Source of the DNA: Actinomycetes bacterium
GTDB lineage: Bacteria; Actinomycetota; Acidimicrobiia; Acidimicrobiales; Bog-793
Length of the DNA stretch: 35,306 nt
Reading direction: 5' to 3'
Assembly: GCA_021796545.1 (NCBI GenBank)
Contig: JAKABX010000008.1
Location: 1 to 35,306, forward strand
Position 1 is the first letter of the stretch. Each line of letters opens with the position of its first letter. Of the stretch, positions 12,749 through 26,598 are shown piece after piece. The translations under genes and the position numbers were made by a program. The notes beneath the pieces were generated by a model. That model made no database searches. It saw only the letters and a list, made by a program, of their open reading frames with translations, and was not told the origin of the DNA.

Positions 12749-12778
12749 GCGCCCGGCCGGCGCGCTCCGGCCGGGCGC
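12749..12778. terminator. U-less bidirectional hairpin between convergent ADH and serC
   Basis: Perfect 12-bp stem GCGCCCGGCCGG (12749-12760) / CCGGCCGGGCGC (12767-12778), 6-nt loop, between convergent stop codons. Confidence 0.6.
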
Positions 12779-12783
12779 GCCGC

Positions 12784-15230
<2,447 letters not shown>

Positions 15231-15246
15231 GCATCCGAGGCCGTGA

Positions 15247-15286
15247 CCCGCGACCGGGCTGTTCGTCGCGGGCCCGGGCCCGCGAC
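15247..15286 (+). repeat. Overlapping inverted repeats with mutually exclusive pairing upstream of serA
   Basis: CCCGCGAC (15247-15254), GTCGCGGG (15265-15272), CCCGCGAC (15279-15286); 15265-15286 GTCGCGGGCCCGGGCCCGCGAC is a perfect palindrome. Confidence 0.7.
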
Positions 15287-15336
15287 AGCGCGCAGAGACA
15301 CCCGCAGCCTCACCGACATCCAAGGAGCGCCCCGAC

Positions 15337-16911
15337 ATGGCACGGATCCTCGTACCCGAAAAGCTTGCCCCGAGCGGGCTCGAGGCGATGGCCGCGGCCG
15401 GCCACGAGGTCGACGTCCGCCTCGGACTCACCCCCGAGCAGCTCATCGAGGCGCTCCAAGGAGCCAACGCGCTCGTCGTGCGCTCGGCGACCAAGGTCAC
15501 CGAGACGGTCCTCGAAGCCGGCCGCGACCTCCAGGTCGTCGGGCGCGCGGGCGTCGGCCTCGACAACGTCGACGTCGAGGCGGCGACGCGACTCGGGGTC
15601 ATGGTCGTCAACGCGCCCGAGTCGAACATCGTCTCGGCCGCCGAGCACGCGATCGCGCTCCTCCTCGCCGAGGCGCGCAACGTGCCCCAGGCGCACGCGG
15701 CACTCGTCGAGGGCCGCTGGGAGCGTTCGAAGTGGGAGGGCGTCGAGCTGCTGCACAAGACGCTCGGGATCGTCGGCCTCGGCCGCATCGGCACCCTCGT
15801 CGCCCAGCGCATGGCCGGCTTCGGGATGCGCCTCGTCGCGTACGACCCCTACACCGCGCCCGAGCGCGCGAAGCGCCTCGGCGTCGAGCTGATGGCCCTC
15901 GACGATCTCCTCGCGGTCGCCGACTTCATCACGATCCACCTGCCAAGGACCAAGGAGACGGCCGGTCTTTTCAACAAGGACACGCTCGCGCGCGTCAAGC
16001 CCGGCGTCCGGATCGTCAACGCAGCACGCGGCGGCATCGTCGACGAGGCGGCCCTCGCCGAGGCGATCACCGCCGGGCGCGTCGGCGGGGCCGCGCTCGA
16101 CGTCTTCGCCGAGGAGCCCTGCACCGCCTCCCCGCTGTTCGGTCTGAAGGGCGTCGTCGTCACCCCGCACCTCGGCGCGAGCACGGGCGAGGCGCAGGAC
16201 AAGGCCGGCGAGCAGATCGCGGAGCAGATCGTGCTTGCGCTGCGCGGCGACTTCGTGCCCTACGCCGTCAACGTCTCCGCGCGGGGCGCGTCGGAGGCCG
16301 TCCGCCCCTACCTCGGGCTCGCCGAGGAGCTGGGCCGCTTCCTCGTCGGTCTGTGCGAGGGGCTCCCCGACGCCGTCGACATCGACTACCGCGGCACGCT
16401 CGCGAGCGAGGACACTTCGATGGTCAGCCTCGCGGTCCTAAAGGGGCTGATCGGCGCGACGAGCGACGAGCCCGTCTCCTACGTCAACGCGCCGCGTATC
16501 GCCGAGGAGCGCGGCCTGCAGCTGCGCGAGAGCCAGACGAGCACCTCGAGCGACTTCGTCAGCGCGCTCACGGTGCGCTCGGCGACCCACGAGGTGGCCG
16601 GGGCACTGGCCGGCCTGGGCGGGGCACCACGCGTCGTCCTGGTCGACGGGCACAACATCGACGTCCCTCCGGCGCCCAACATGTTGACGGTGGTGAACGA
16701 GGACCGGCCAGGCATGATCGGCGTCGTCGGGACTGCGCTCGGCGCGGCCGGGCTGTCCATCTCCAACATGGCTGTGGGTCCCACGCTCGGCTCGGGGACC
16801 GCGCTCATGGTCATCACGACCGACGCGCCCGTTCCCGCGCAGGTGCTGGCATCGCTGCGCCAGCACGTGGGGATCATCGAGGTCCACCAGATCGGGGGGC
16901 GCGACAGCTGA
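15337..16911 (+). CDS. serA: D-3-phosphoglycerate dehydrogenase with C-terminal ASB/ACT region
   Basis: ILVPEKLAPSGLEAMAAAGHEVDVRLGLTPEQLIEAL...VVGRAGVGLDNVDVEAATRLGVMVVNAP...LGIVGLGRIGTLVAQR; ACT 'MLTVVNEDRPGMIGVVGTALGAAGLSISNMAVG'. Confidence 0.96.
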   Translation: MARILVPEKLAPSGLEAMAAAGHEVDVRLGLTPEQLIEALQGANALVVRSATKVTETVLEAGRDLQVVGRAGVGLDNVDVEAATRLGVMVVNAPESNIVSAAEHAIALLLAEARNVPQAHAALVEGRWERSKWEGVELLHKTLGIVGLGRIGTLVAQRMAGFGMRLVAYDPYTAPERAKRLGVELMALDDLLAVADFITIHLPRTKETAGLFNKDTLARVKPGVRIVNAARGGIVDEAALAEAITAGRVGGAALDVFAEEPCTASPLFGLKGVVVTPHLGASTGEAQDKAGEQIAEQIVLALRGDFVPYAVNVSARGASEAVRPYLGLAEELGRFLVGLCEGLPDAVDIDYRGTLASEDTSMVSLAVLKGLIGATSDEPVSYVNAPRIAEERGLQLRESQTSTSSDFVSALTVRSATHEVAGALAGLGGAPRVVLVDGHNIDVPPAPNMLTVVNEDRPGMIGVVGTALGAAGLSISNMAVGPTLGSGTALMVITTDAPVPAQVLASLRQHVGIIEVHQIGGRDS

Positions 16912-16928
16912 GCGCCGCGCGACGGAGT

Positions 16929-17231
16929 TCAGCGCGGCGTCGGGTCTCCCGCCGCGGTGCTCCCCGCGGCCGCGTCCGGCTCCGCGACCTGCCCGAGCGG
17001 CCGCTCGTCGCCGGCCGGAGACGGGCGCGACGCCGCGATACGTACCTCCCCGGCGGGCGCCGTCGGCACGGCCGGCCAGATGCCCTCGCTCGCGCGAGCG
17101 AACGCCTCGTTGCGCCGCGCCGAGCGCCGGCGCGCGCGTCGGCGGGCGAGGGCGACGAGCGCCGCGGCGCCTGCGCCACCGACCCCCGCGGCGACCCCCG
17201 CTCTCCAGCGGGAGCGAAGTGGCAGTCTCAT
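16929..17231 (-). CDS. Small hypothetical protein, single N-terminal hydrophobic segment
   Basis: [40 protein letters not shown]...; GGGAGG SD upstream of ATG 17231. No family recognised; low-complexity composition. Confidence 0.45.
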   Translation of the reverse strand: MRLPLRSRWRAGVAAGVGGAGAAALVALARRRARRRSARRNEAFARASEGIWPAVPTAPAGEVRIAASRPSPAGDERPLGQVAEPDAAAGSTAAGDPTPR

Positions 17232-17278
17232 GCGACCTCCCTTGAGCGCGGGCATCCTAACCGGGGCGGCGCGCGACC

Positions 17279-17308
17279 TTGACGGGGGCGTGACGCGCAG
17301 CGCACAAT
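17279..17308 (+). promoter_or_regulatory. Putative promoter of leuA leader: TTGACG-N18-CACAAT, 6 nt before leader GTG
   Basis: -35 TTGACG 17279-17284, 18-bp spacer, -10 CACAAT 17303-17308, then TGCGCG and GTG 17315. Confidence 0.65.
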
Positions 17309-17314
17309 TGCGCG

Positions 17315-17356
17315 GTGCGCACCCTTTCCCGCCCCGAGAGCCTCCTCCTTACCTAG
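17315..17356 (+). CDS. Putative leuA leader peptide MRTLSRPESLLLT (GTG start)
   Basis: GTG CGC ACC CTT TCC CGC CCC GAG AGC CTC CTC CTT ACC TAG; three consecutive Leu codons before a strong terminator and leuA. Confidence 0.82.
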   Translation: MRTLSRPESLLLT

Positions 17357-19679
<2,323 letters not shown>

Positions 19680-19685
19680 GCGCCC

Positions 19686-20279
19686 CTAGCTCGCCCGGGG
19701 CATCCAGGCGGGCCGGTGCGCCTCGTAGGCGTCGATCGCGTCGGCGTGGACGAGGGTGACCCCGATGTCGTCGAGGCCCCGCAGGAGGCGCTCGCGGGCG
19801 CTCTCGTCGAGCTGGAAGGGTGCGACGAGAGCGATGGCAGGGACCTCGACGACGCGGCGCTCGACGTCGACGGTGACCTCGAGGCCCGGGTCGGTGGCGA
19901 CGGCCTCGAGGAGGCGGCGGCCGTCCTCGGCGCCGACCTCGGCGGGAACGAGGCCCGAGCGGGTCGAGTTGTTGCGGAAGATGTCGGCGATGCGCGGGCT
20001 GATGACGGCCTGGAATCCGTAGTCGACGAGCGCCCACACCGCGTGCTCGCGCGACGAGCCGATGCCGAAGTTCGGACCGGCGACCAGAATGCGCGCGCCC
20101 GCGTACTCGGGCTTGTTGAGGACGAAGTCGCGCGCGTCGCGCCACTCGGCGAACAACCCGGCGCCGAAGCCCGTGCGCTCGATGCGCTTCAGCCACTCGC
20201 TCGGGATGATCTGGTCCGTGTCGACGTCCGAGCGGTCGAGCGGCACCGCCCGACCCGTGACCACCTTGACCGGTTCCAT
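19686..20279 (-). CDS. leuD: 3-isopropylmalate dehydratase small subunit
   Basis: VKVVTGRAVPLDRSDVDTDQIIPSEWLKRIERTGFGAGLFAEWRD...GPNFGIGSSREHAVWALVDYGFQAVISPRIADIFRNNSTRSGLVP. Start ATG 20279 in longer ORF. Confidence 0.96.
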   Translation of the reverse strand: MEPVKVVTGRAVPLDRSDVDTDQIIPSEWLKRIERTGFGAGLFAEWRDARDFVLNKPEYAGARILVAGPNFGIGSSREHAVWALVDYGFQAVISPRIADIFRNNSTRSGLVPAEVGAEDGRRLLEAVATDPGLEVTVDVERRVVEVPAIALVAPFQLDESARERLLRGLDDIGVTLVHADAIDAYEAHRPAWMPRAS

Positions 20280-20308
20280 CGCGGTTCTGCCGCCCTTCCT
20301 GGTCGCGC

Positions 20309-21715
20309 TCAGTCGAGCTCGTCGGGTGTGCTGAAGCGCCCTGCGACGGCGGTCGCCGCCGCGACGGCGGGGGAGACGAGGTGCGTCCGCCCGCCGCGGC
20401 CCTGGCGCCCCTCGAAGTTCCGGTTGGAGGTCGAGGCGCAGCGCTCGCCCGCGGAGAGCTGGTCGGGGTTCATCCCGAGGCACATCGAGCAACCCGCCTC
20501 GCGCCACTCGAAGCCCGCGGCGCGGAAGACCTTGTCGAGGCCCTCGGCCTCCGCCGCTGCCTTGACGCGGCGCGACCCGGGGACGGCGAGCGCGCGCACC
20601 GACGCCGCGACGCGCCGGCCGTCGAGAACCGCGGCCGCCGCGCGCAGGTCCTCGAGGCGGCCGTTGGTGCACGAGCCGATGAAGACGGTGTCGACGGGCA
20701 CCTCGCGCATCGCGGTCCCCGGTGCGAGGCCCATGTAGGCGAGCGCACGCTCGGCCGCCGCGCGCTGGTCGGGGTCCGCGAAGCTCGCCGGATCGGGCAC
20801 CGCGCCGTCGAGGGTCGTCACCTGGCCGGGGTTGGTGCCCCAGGTGACGCTCGGGCGCACGGCCGCGGCGTCGAGGGTGACGACCGTGTCGAACGCGGCG
20901 CCGGGGTCCGTCGCGAGCGCGCGCCACTGCTCGACGGCCGCGTCGAACGCGGCGCCCCTCGGCGCGTGGTCGCGGCCTTCGAGGTAGGAAAAGGTCACCT
21001 CGTCGGGCGCGATGAGCCCGGCGCGCGCGCCGGCCTCGATCGACATGTTGCAGACGGTCATGCGCCCCTCCATCGACAGAGCGCGCACGGCCGAGCCGCG
21101 GTACTCGACGACGTGGCCGATCCCCCCGCCGGTGCCGATGCGCCCGATGATCGAGAGCACGAGGTCCTTCGGGGTGACTCCGGGGGCGAGCTCGCCGTCG
21201 ACCTCGATCGCCATCGTCTTCGGCCGCTTCTGCGGCAGGGTCTGGGTGGCGAGCACGTGCTCGACCTCGCTCGTGCCGATGCCGAACGCGAGGGCACCGA
21301 AGGCGCCGTGGGTCGAGGTGTGGCTGTCCCCGCAGACGATCGTCATTCCCGGCTGGGTGAAGCCCTGTTCGGGGCCGATGATGTGGACGATCCCCTGGTT
21401 CTTGTCGCCCATCGGGTAGAAGGTGACGCCGAACTCCGCGCAGTTGGCGGCGAGCGCCTCGAGCTGGCGGCGCGAGACGGGATCGGCGACGGGCTTGTCG
21501 ATGTCGGTCGTCGGGACGTTGTGGTCGGCCGTCGCGAGCGTGAGGTCCGGGCGGCGCACGCGTCGGCCGGCGAGGCGCAGGCCCTCGAAGGCCTGCGGCG
21601 AGGTCACCTCGTGGACGAGGTGGAGGTCGATGTAGAGCAGGTCGGGCTCGGCGGCGCCGTCACCGGCGCGCACGAGGTGGCGTTCCCAGATCTTTTCCGA
21701 CAGCGTTTGTGGCAT
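20309..21715 (-). CDS. leuC: 3-isopropylmalate dehydratase large subunit
   Basis: [18 protein letters not shown]...[44 protein letters not shown]...[19 protein letters not shown]...[34 protein letters not shown]. Confidence 0.97.
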   Translation of the reverse strand: MPQTLSEKIWERHLVRAGDGAAEPDLLYIDLHLVHEVTSPQAFEGLRLAGRRVRRPDLTLATADHNVPTTDIDKPVADPVSRRQLEALAANCAEFGVTFYPMGDKNQGIVHIIGPEQGFTQPGMTIVCGDSHTSTHGAFGALAFGIGTSEVEHVLATQTLPQKRPKTMAIEVDGELAPGVTPKDLVLSIIGRIGTGGGIGHVVEYRGSAVRALSMEGRMTVCNMSIEAGARAGLIAPDEVTFSYLEGRDHAPRGAAFDAAVEQWRALATDPGAAFDTVVTLDAAAVRPSVTWGTNPGQVTTLDGAVPDPASFADPDQRAAAERALAYMGLAPGTAMREVPVDTVFIGSCTNGRLEDLRAAAAVLDGRRVAASVRALAVPGSRRVKAAAEAEGLDKVFRAAGFEWREAGCSMCLGMNPDQLSAGERCASTSNRNFEGRQGRGGRTHLVSPAVAAATAVAGRFSTPDELD

Positions 21716-21752
21716 CCCGCCCTCTTCTCGCGTGGTTCTTTGCCCCGACGCC

Positions 21753-22220
21753 TCAGTCGACCGCCGCGATCTCGACGCGCAGCCGCCCGTTGGGCGCCTC
21801 GTACTCGACGACCTCGCCGGCGCGGTGCCCGAGCAGCGCCTGGCCGAGCGGGCTGCCCGGCGAGATCACCGACACGTCGGGACGGCGCTCCTCGATCGAG
21901 CCGAGGAGGTAGCGCTCGAGCTCGTCGTCGCCTTCGTAGCGCAGCGAGACGATCGTGCCGGCCTGCACCGTACCGTCGGACGCGGCGGCCTTGTCGACGA
22001 TCACGGCGGAGCCGAGCATCGCCTGGATCAGGCGGATCCGCGCCTCCATCTTCCCCTGGGCGTCCTTGGCGGCGTGGTAGTCGCCGTTCTCCGAGAGGTC
22101 GCCGAGCGCGCGCGCCGCCTCGATCTGCTTCGCGATCTCGATGCGCCCCCGGGTCGAGAGATCCTCGAGCTCCGCGACGAGGCGCGCGTGGGCCTCAGGG
22201 CTGAGATGGGTCTCGCTCAT
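21753..22220 (-). CDS. greA: Transcription elongation factor GreA
   Basis: [64 protein letters not shown]...[29 protein letters not shown]. Confidence 0.94.
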   Translation of the reverse strand: MSETHLSPEAHARLVAELEDLSTRGRIEIAKQIEAARALGDLSENGDYHAAKDAQGKMEARIRLIQAMLGSAVIVDKAAASDGTVQAGTIVSLRYEGDDELERYLLGSIEERRPDVSVISPGSPLGQALLGHRAGEVVEYEAPNGRLRVEIAAVD

Positions 22221-22256
22221 CTGACCGAATGTACCGCTTCGCGCCGGGGCGCCTCT

Positions 22257-22724
22257 TCAGAGCAGCGGTCCGCCGGGCCCGCCCCGCCGCAGCACCCGCT
22301 CGCGCCGGCGCGCCTCGCGTGCGGCGACGCGCTGGAGTCGCCGGACGACGAGCACGACGCTCGCGATGAGCACGAGGACCGGGAGCGTGGCGCCGCGCTC
22401 GCCGCCCGCGATCCACAACATGAGGACGTAGAGATCGATCAGGCCGAGCAGAAGGATCCGGGGGAGCGCGCGCTGGGAGCGCGCCACCTCGCTCCAGCGG
22501 GGCTGGAGCGCCTCGCGGGTCCGGGCGTCGTCGTCGGCGGGGAGGTCGACGAGAAGCGCGTCGAGCTGCCCGAGCGTCTTGGCCTCGAGCGCCTGGCTGA
22601 TGCGGTCCGAAATCTCGGTCACGTCGAGGCGGCCGGCCGCGCCGTGGTGACGCAGGAGCGCGACGACCGCGTCCCGATCGGCGTCCGACGCCCGGAGGAT
22701 CCGACGGTCACCGCCTGCGACCAC
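22257..22724 (-). CDS. DUF1707 domain protein with C-terminal membrane segment
   Basis: VVAGGDRRILRASDADRDAVVALLRHHGAAGRLDVTEISDRISQALEAKTLGQLDALLVDLPAD then hydrophobic helices; GTG start 22724. Confidence 0.85.
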   Translation of the reverse strand: MVAGGDRRILRASDADRDAVVALLRHHGAAGRLDVTEISDRISQALEAKTLGQLDALLVDLPADDDARTREALQPRWSEVARSQRALPRILLLGLIDLYVLMLWIAGGERGATLPVLVLIASVVLVVRRLQRVAAREARRRERVLRRGGPGGPLL

Positions 22725-22753
22725 GGGTCCAGTCTAGGCCCGGCGGGGCGCAG

Positions 22754-22783
22754 TTGACGGACGTGTGCGGGCCTTGGGAGACT
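22754..22783 (+). promoter_or_regulatory. Putative promoter of leuB leader: TTGACG-N18-GAGACT, 6 nt before leader GTG
   Basis: -35 TTGACG 22754-22759, 18-bp spacer, -10 GAGACT 22778-22783, then TGGGAG and GTG 22790. Confidence 0.55.
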
Positions 22784-22789
22784 TGGGAG

Positions 22790-22825
22790 GTGGCCGTGAC
22801 GAGGGTTGGCGTAATTATCACCTGA
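22790..22825 (+). CDS. Putative leuB-ilvE-cimA leader peptide MAVTRVGVIIT (or MTRVGVIIT from GTG 22796)
   Basis: GTG GCC GTG ACG AGG GTT GGC GTA ATT ATC ACC TGA; Val/Ile codons clustered before the stop and a terminator. Confidence 0.75.
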   Translation: MAVTRVGVIIT

Positions 22826-22856
22826 ACGGCGCGTCCCGAGCGGGTTGCGTCGTGTG

Positions 22857-22880
22857 CCGTCCCTCGGGGACGGTTTTTTT
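22857..22880 (+). terminator. Attenuator terminator upstream of leuB
   Basis: CCGTCCC (22857-22863) TCG GGGACGG (22867-22873) followed by TTTTTTT. Confidence 0.9.
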
Positions 22881-22966
22881 GTTCCTCCGGCGCGACCAGG
22901 CGCCCGCAAATGGACCGGGCCCGAGCGGCCGGAGGTGGATCGGGCGTCGAGGGGAGTGTGTGGGCG

Positions 22967-23983
22967 GTGTACCGGGTAGCGGTGATCGGTGGCGACGGCA
23001 TCGGGCCGGAGGTGGTGCGCGAGGCCCTGAAAGTCGTGGCCGCGGCCGGGGTCGCGCTCGAGACCGTCGACTACGACCTCGGTGCGCAGCGCTACGTGCG
23101 CACGGGGGAGGTGCTGCCCGACGGGGTGCTCGAGGAGCTGCGCGGGGTCGACGCCATCCTCCTCGGCGCCGTCGGCCCGGCGATCGGCTCGACGGACGTG
23201 CCCCCGGGGGTCCTCGAGCGCGGCCTGCTGCTGCGGCTGCGCTTCTCGCTCGACCTCTACATCAACCTCCGGCCCTTCAACGGGGCGCCGGGCTCGCTCG
23301 CGTCGGGCGCGGACCTCGTGGTTGTCCGGGAGAACACCGAGGGGCCCTACGCGGGCGAGGGCGGGCAGCTGCGCCGCAACACCCCCCACGAGGTCGCGAC
23401 CCAGGGTTCGGTGAACACGCGATTCGGCGTCGAGCGCTGCGTGCGCTTTGCCTTCGCGCTGGCGGCGGGCCGTCCGCGCCGCCACCTCACCCTCGTGCAC
23501 AAGACGAACGTGCTCACCTTCTCCGGCGACCTGTGGCAGCGCACCTTCGAGGAGGTGGCGGCCGAGCACTCCGGGGTTACGACGGCCTACAACCACGTCG
23601 ACGCGGCGAGCATCTACCTCGCGACCGACGCCGGCCGCTACGACGTCATCGTGACCGACAACCTCTTCGGCGACATCCTCACCGACCTCGCCGGCGCCGT
23701 GACCGGCGGGATCGGCCTCGCGGCGTCGGCGAACCTCAACCCCGAGCGCACCGGGCCGTCGCTGTTCGAGCCCGTGCACGGCGCGGCGCACGACATCGTC
23801 GGCACCGGGAAGGCGAACCCGCTCGCGGCGATCCGCTCGGCGCAGATGATGCTGGAGCACCTCGGCGAGGCGGAGGCCGCGGCCCGGGTGCTGAAGGCCG
23901 TGCTCGAGGTCCAAGACGCGGTCGCCGCCGGCGGCGACTGGAACACCCAGGCGATCGGCGATGCCGTCGCGGAAAGGCTGTGA
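22967..23983 (+). CDS. leuB: 3-isopropylmalate dehydrogenase
   Basis: [24 protein letters not shown]...[42 protein letters not shown]...[30 protein letters not shown]. Start by GGGGAG SD; upstream alternatives exist. Confidence 0.92.
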   Translation: MYRVAVIGGDGIGPEVVREALKVVAAAGVALETVDYDLGAQRYVRTGEVLPDGVLEELRGVDAILLGAVGPAIGSTDVPPGVLERGLLLRLRFSLDLYINLRPFNGAPGSLASGADLVVVRENTEGPYAGEGGQLRRNTPHEVATQGSVNTRFGVERCVRFAFALAAGRPRRHLTLVHKTNVLTFSGDLWQRTFEEVAAEHSGVTTAYNHVDAASIYLATDAGRYDVIVTDNLFGDILTDLAGAVTGGIGLAASANLNPERTGPSLFEPVHGAAHDIVGTGKANPLAAIRSAQMMLEHLGEAEAAARVLKAVLEVQDAVAAGGDWNTQAIGDAVAERL

Positions 23984-23984
23984 C

Positions 23985-24911
23985 GTGCCCATCACCCCGA
24001 CGGCGAAGATCTGGATGGACGGCGAGCTCGTCGACTGGGAGCAGGCGACCGTCCACGTGCTCACCCACAGCCTGCACTACGGCTCGGCGGTCTTCGAGGG
24101 AATCCGTGCGTACGCGACCCCGACGGGGCCCGCGGTCTTCCGCCTGCGCGCGCACATCGACCGCCTGCTGCGCTCGGCCCACGTGCTCGAGCTCACGGTC
24201 CCCTACGGCGCGGACGAGCTGTGCAGCGCCGTGCGCGAAACGGTGCGCGCGAGCGGGATCGCCGCCTGCTACATCCGGCCCCTCGTCTACCTCGGCTACG
24301 GCGAGATGGGTCTCAACCCGCTGCCGTGCACGGTCCACGTCGCGATCGCCGTCTGGCCCTGGGGCGCCTACCTCGGCGAGATGGAGGGCGACGCGGGCAT
24401 CCGCCTGAAGGTGAGCTCCTGGGCACGCCACGACCCCCGCGCCGTGCCGAGCGCGGCGAAGGCGACCGGGTTCTACATCAACTCCTCGCTCGCCAAGGTC
24501 GAGGCGGTGCGCGCGGGCTACGACGAGGCGCTGTTGTGCACGACGGACGGCTATCTCGCCGAGGGCACGGGCGAGAACCTCTTCGTCGTGCGCGACGGGG
24601 TGATCGCCACGCCGCCCGCGTCGGCCGTCGGCGCCCTCGAGGGCATCACCGCGGCCTCGGTCGCGACGCTCGCCGCCGACCTCGGCTACGAGGTGCGCGA
24701 GAAGCTGATGCGCCGCGCCGACCTCTACGTCGCCGACGAGGCGTTCCTCACCGGGACCGCCGCCGAGGTCGTCCCGATCGCGAGCGTGGACGACAAGGCC
24801 GTCGGCAGCGGACGGCGGGGCCCGGTCACCGCAGCGATCCAGGAGGCCTTCTTCGGCGTCGTGCGCGGCGAGAACGACCGCTACAAGGACTGGCTCGATC
24901 ATGTCGACTGA
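23985..24911 (+). CDS. ilvE: Branched-chain amino acid aminotransferase
   Basis: [59 protein letters not shown]...[17 protein letters not shown]...[22 protein letters not shown] start. Confidence 0.95.
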   Translation: MPITPTAKIWMDGELVDWEQATVHVLTHSLHYGSAVFEGIRAYATPTGPAVFRLRAHIDRLLRSAHVLELTVPYGADELCSAVRETVRASGIAACYIRPLVYLGYGEMGLNPLPCTVHVAIAVWPWGAYLGEMEGDAGIRLKVSSWARHDPRAVPSAAKATGFYINSSLAKVEAVRAGYDEALLCTTDGYLAEGTGENLFVVRDGVIATPPASAVGALEGITAASVATLAADLGYEVREKLMRRADLYVADEAFLTGTAAEVVPIASVDDKAVGSGRRGPVTAAIQEAFFGVVRGENDRYKDWLDHVD

Positions 24912-26598
24912 CCACCACGGCGCGCACCACAGCCTGCCCGCCGACCTGCCCGCCCGCGTCGAGGTCTACGACACGACGCTTCGTGACGGCTCCCAGCAGG
25001 AGGGGATGTCGCTCACCGTCGAGGACAAGCTGCGCGTCGCCGAGCAGCTCGACCACCTCGGGGTGAGCTTCGTCGAGGGCGGCTGGCCCGGCGCGAACCC
25101 GAAGGACGACGAGTTCTTCGAGCGTGCCAAGCACGAGCTGAAGCTCCAGCACGCGACGCTCGTCGCGTTCGGCTCGACTCGGCGCGCGGGCCAGCGCGCG
25201 GCGGACGACCCCGGCCTCGCGCAGCTGCTCGCCGCCGAGACAGAGGTCGTCTGCCTCGTCGCGAAGTCCTCCGCGCTGCAGGTGCGCGAGGCGCTGCGCA
25301 CGAGTCTCGACGAGGCGCTCGCGATGGTGGGCGACTCCATCGACTACCTGAGGGCGGCCGGACGGCGCGTGCTGCTCGACGCCGAGCACTTCTTCGACGG
25401 CTACCGTGACGACCCGGCGTTCGCCCTCGCGGTGCTCGAGGCAGCCCAGTCGCACGGCGCCGAGACCCTCGTGCTCTGCGATACCAACGGCGGGTTCCTC
25501 CCCCACCAGGTCGAGGAGATCGTCGCAGCCGTGCGCCCCCGGGTCGAGGTCGGCCTCGGCGTCCACTTCCACAACGACTCGGGCTGCGCCGTCGCGAACA
25601 GCCTCGTCGCGGTCCGCCAGGGCGCGACCCAGGTCCAGGGCTGCGTGAACGGCTACGGCGAGCGCTCGGGCAACGCCGATCTGTCGGCCACCATCGCGAA
25701 CCTCACGTTGAAGATGGGCGTCGAGACCATCCCTTCCGAGCGCCTCGAGCTGATCACGCCGGTCGCGCGCCACGTCGCCGAGCTCGTGAACGTCGCCCTC
25801 GATCCCCAGCGCCCCTACGTCGGCGCGGCGGCCTTCGCCCACAAGGCGGGGCTGCACACCTCCGCGATCGCGCGCCTGCCGGAGGCCTACGAGCACATCC
25901 GCCCCGAGCTCGTCGGCAACGGCGGCCGAGTCGTCGTGAGCGAGCTGTCGGGGCGCTCGACGATCGCGCTGAAGGCCGTCGAGCTCGGCATCGACCTCGA
26001 CTCTCATGCCGCAGGCTCGGTCGCCGACACCTTGAAGCGGCTCGAGCACGCGGGGTACCACTTCGAGGTCGCGGACGGCTCCCTCGAGCTGTTGATGCGG
26101 GCTGCGGCCGACGCCGACCACGGCCTCGACCGCTACTTCGCCATCGAGTCCTACCGGGTCAGCACCGATTGGCGCGCGGATCCCCGTGGCGCGGTGGTGG
26201 ATCCGCTCGCGCATCCCTGGTCCCCGGCGGGGACCCTTGTGACCGAGGCGACGATCAAGGTCCGCGTCGGCGACCAGCGCGTCGTCGCGACCGCCGAGGG
26301 GAACGGCCCGGTGAACGCCCTCGACTCGGCGCTGCGCGAGGCGATCGGGCCGGCCTTCCCCGAGCTGGCCGGCGTGCACCTCATCGACTACCGCGTCCGC
26401 GTGCTCGACAGCCGCCGCGGCACGGGGGCGGTGACCCGGGTGCTGCTCGACCTCGCGGACCAGGACGGGACCTGGTCGACGATCGGCGTCTCGGAGAACG
26501 TGATCGAGTCCTCCTGGCAGGCGCTCGTCGACGGGATCGTCTACGGCCTCGTCCGGGCGGCCGCCGTGGGGCGCACTAGTGTCGGCGACGAGCCATGA
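24901..26598 (+). CDS. cimA: (R)-citramalate synthase
   Basis: ARVEVYDTTLRDGSQQEGMSLTVEDKLRVAEQLDHLGVSFVEGGWPGANPKDDEFFERAKHELKLQHATLVAFGSTRRAG...HFHNDSGCAVANSLVAVRQGATQVQGCVNGYGERSGNADL; typical of the CimA family rather than LeuA. Confidence 0.92.
   Translation: MSTDHHGAHHSLPADLPARVEVYDTTLRDGSQQEGMSLTVEDKLRVAEQLDHLGVSFVEGGWPGANPKDDEFFERAKHELKLQHATLVAFGSTRRAGQRAADDPGLAQLLAAETEVVCLVAKSSALQVREALRTSLDEALAMVGDSIDYLRAAGRRVLLDAEHFFDGYRDDPAFALAVLEAAQSHGAETLVLCDTNGGFLPHQVEEIVAAVRPRVEVGLGVHFHNDSGCAVANSLVAVRQGATQVQGCVNGYGERSGNADLSATIANLTLKMGVETIPSERLELITPVARHVAELVNVALDPQRPYVGAAAFAHKAGLHTSAIARLPEAYEHIRPELVGNGGRVVVSELSGRSTIALKAVELGIDLDSHAAGSVADTLKRLEHAGYHFEVADGSLELLMRAAADADHGLDRYFAIESYRVSTDWRADPRGAVVDPLAHPWSPAGTLVTEATIKVRVGDQRVVATAEGNGPVNALDSALREAIGPAFPELAGVHLIDYRVRVLDSRRGTGAVTRVLLDLADQDGTWSTIGVSENVIESSWQALVDGIVYGLVRAAAVGRTSVGDEP

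Noticed and set aside
15243-17282. 679-aa plus-strand ORF starting at the inverted repeat upstream of serA
   Set aside because: Out-of-frame shadow of serA with Arg-rich composition; the short GTG ORF at its start has no enriched Ser/Gly codon run, so I did not call a serA leader peptide.
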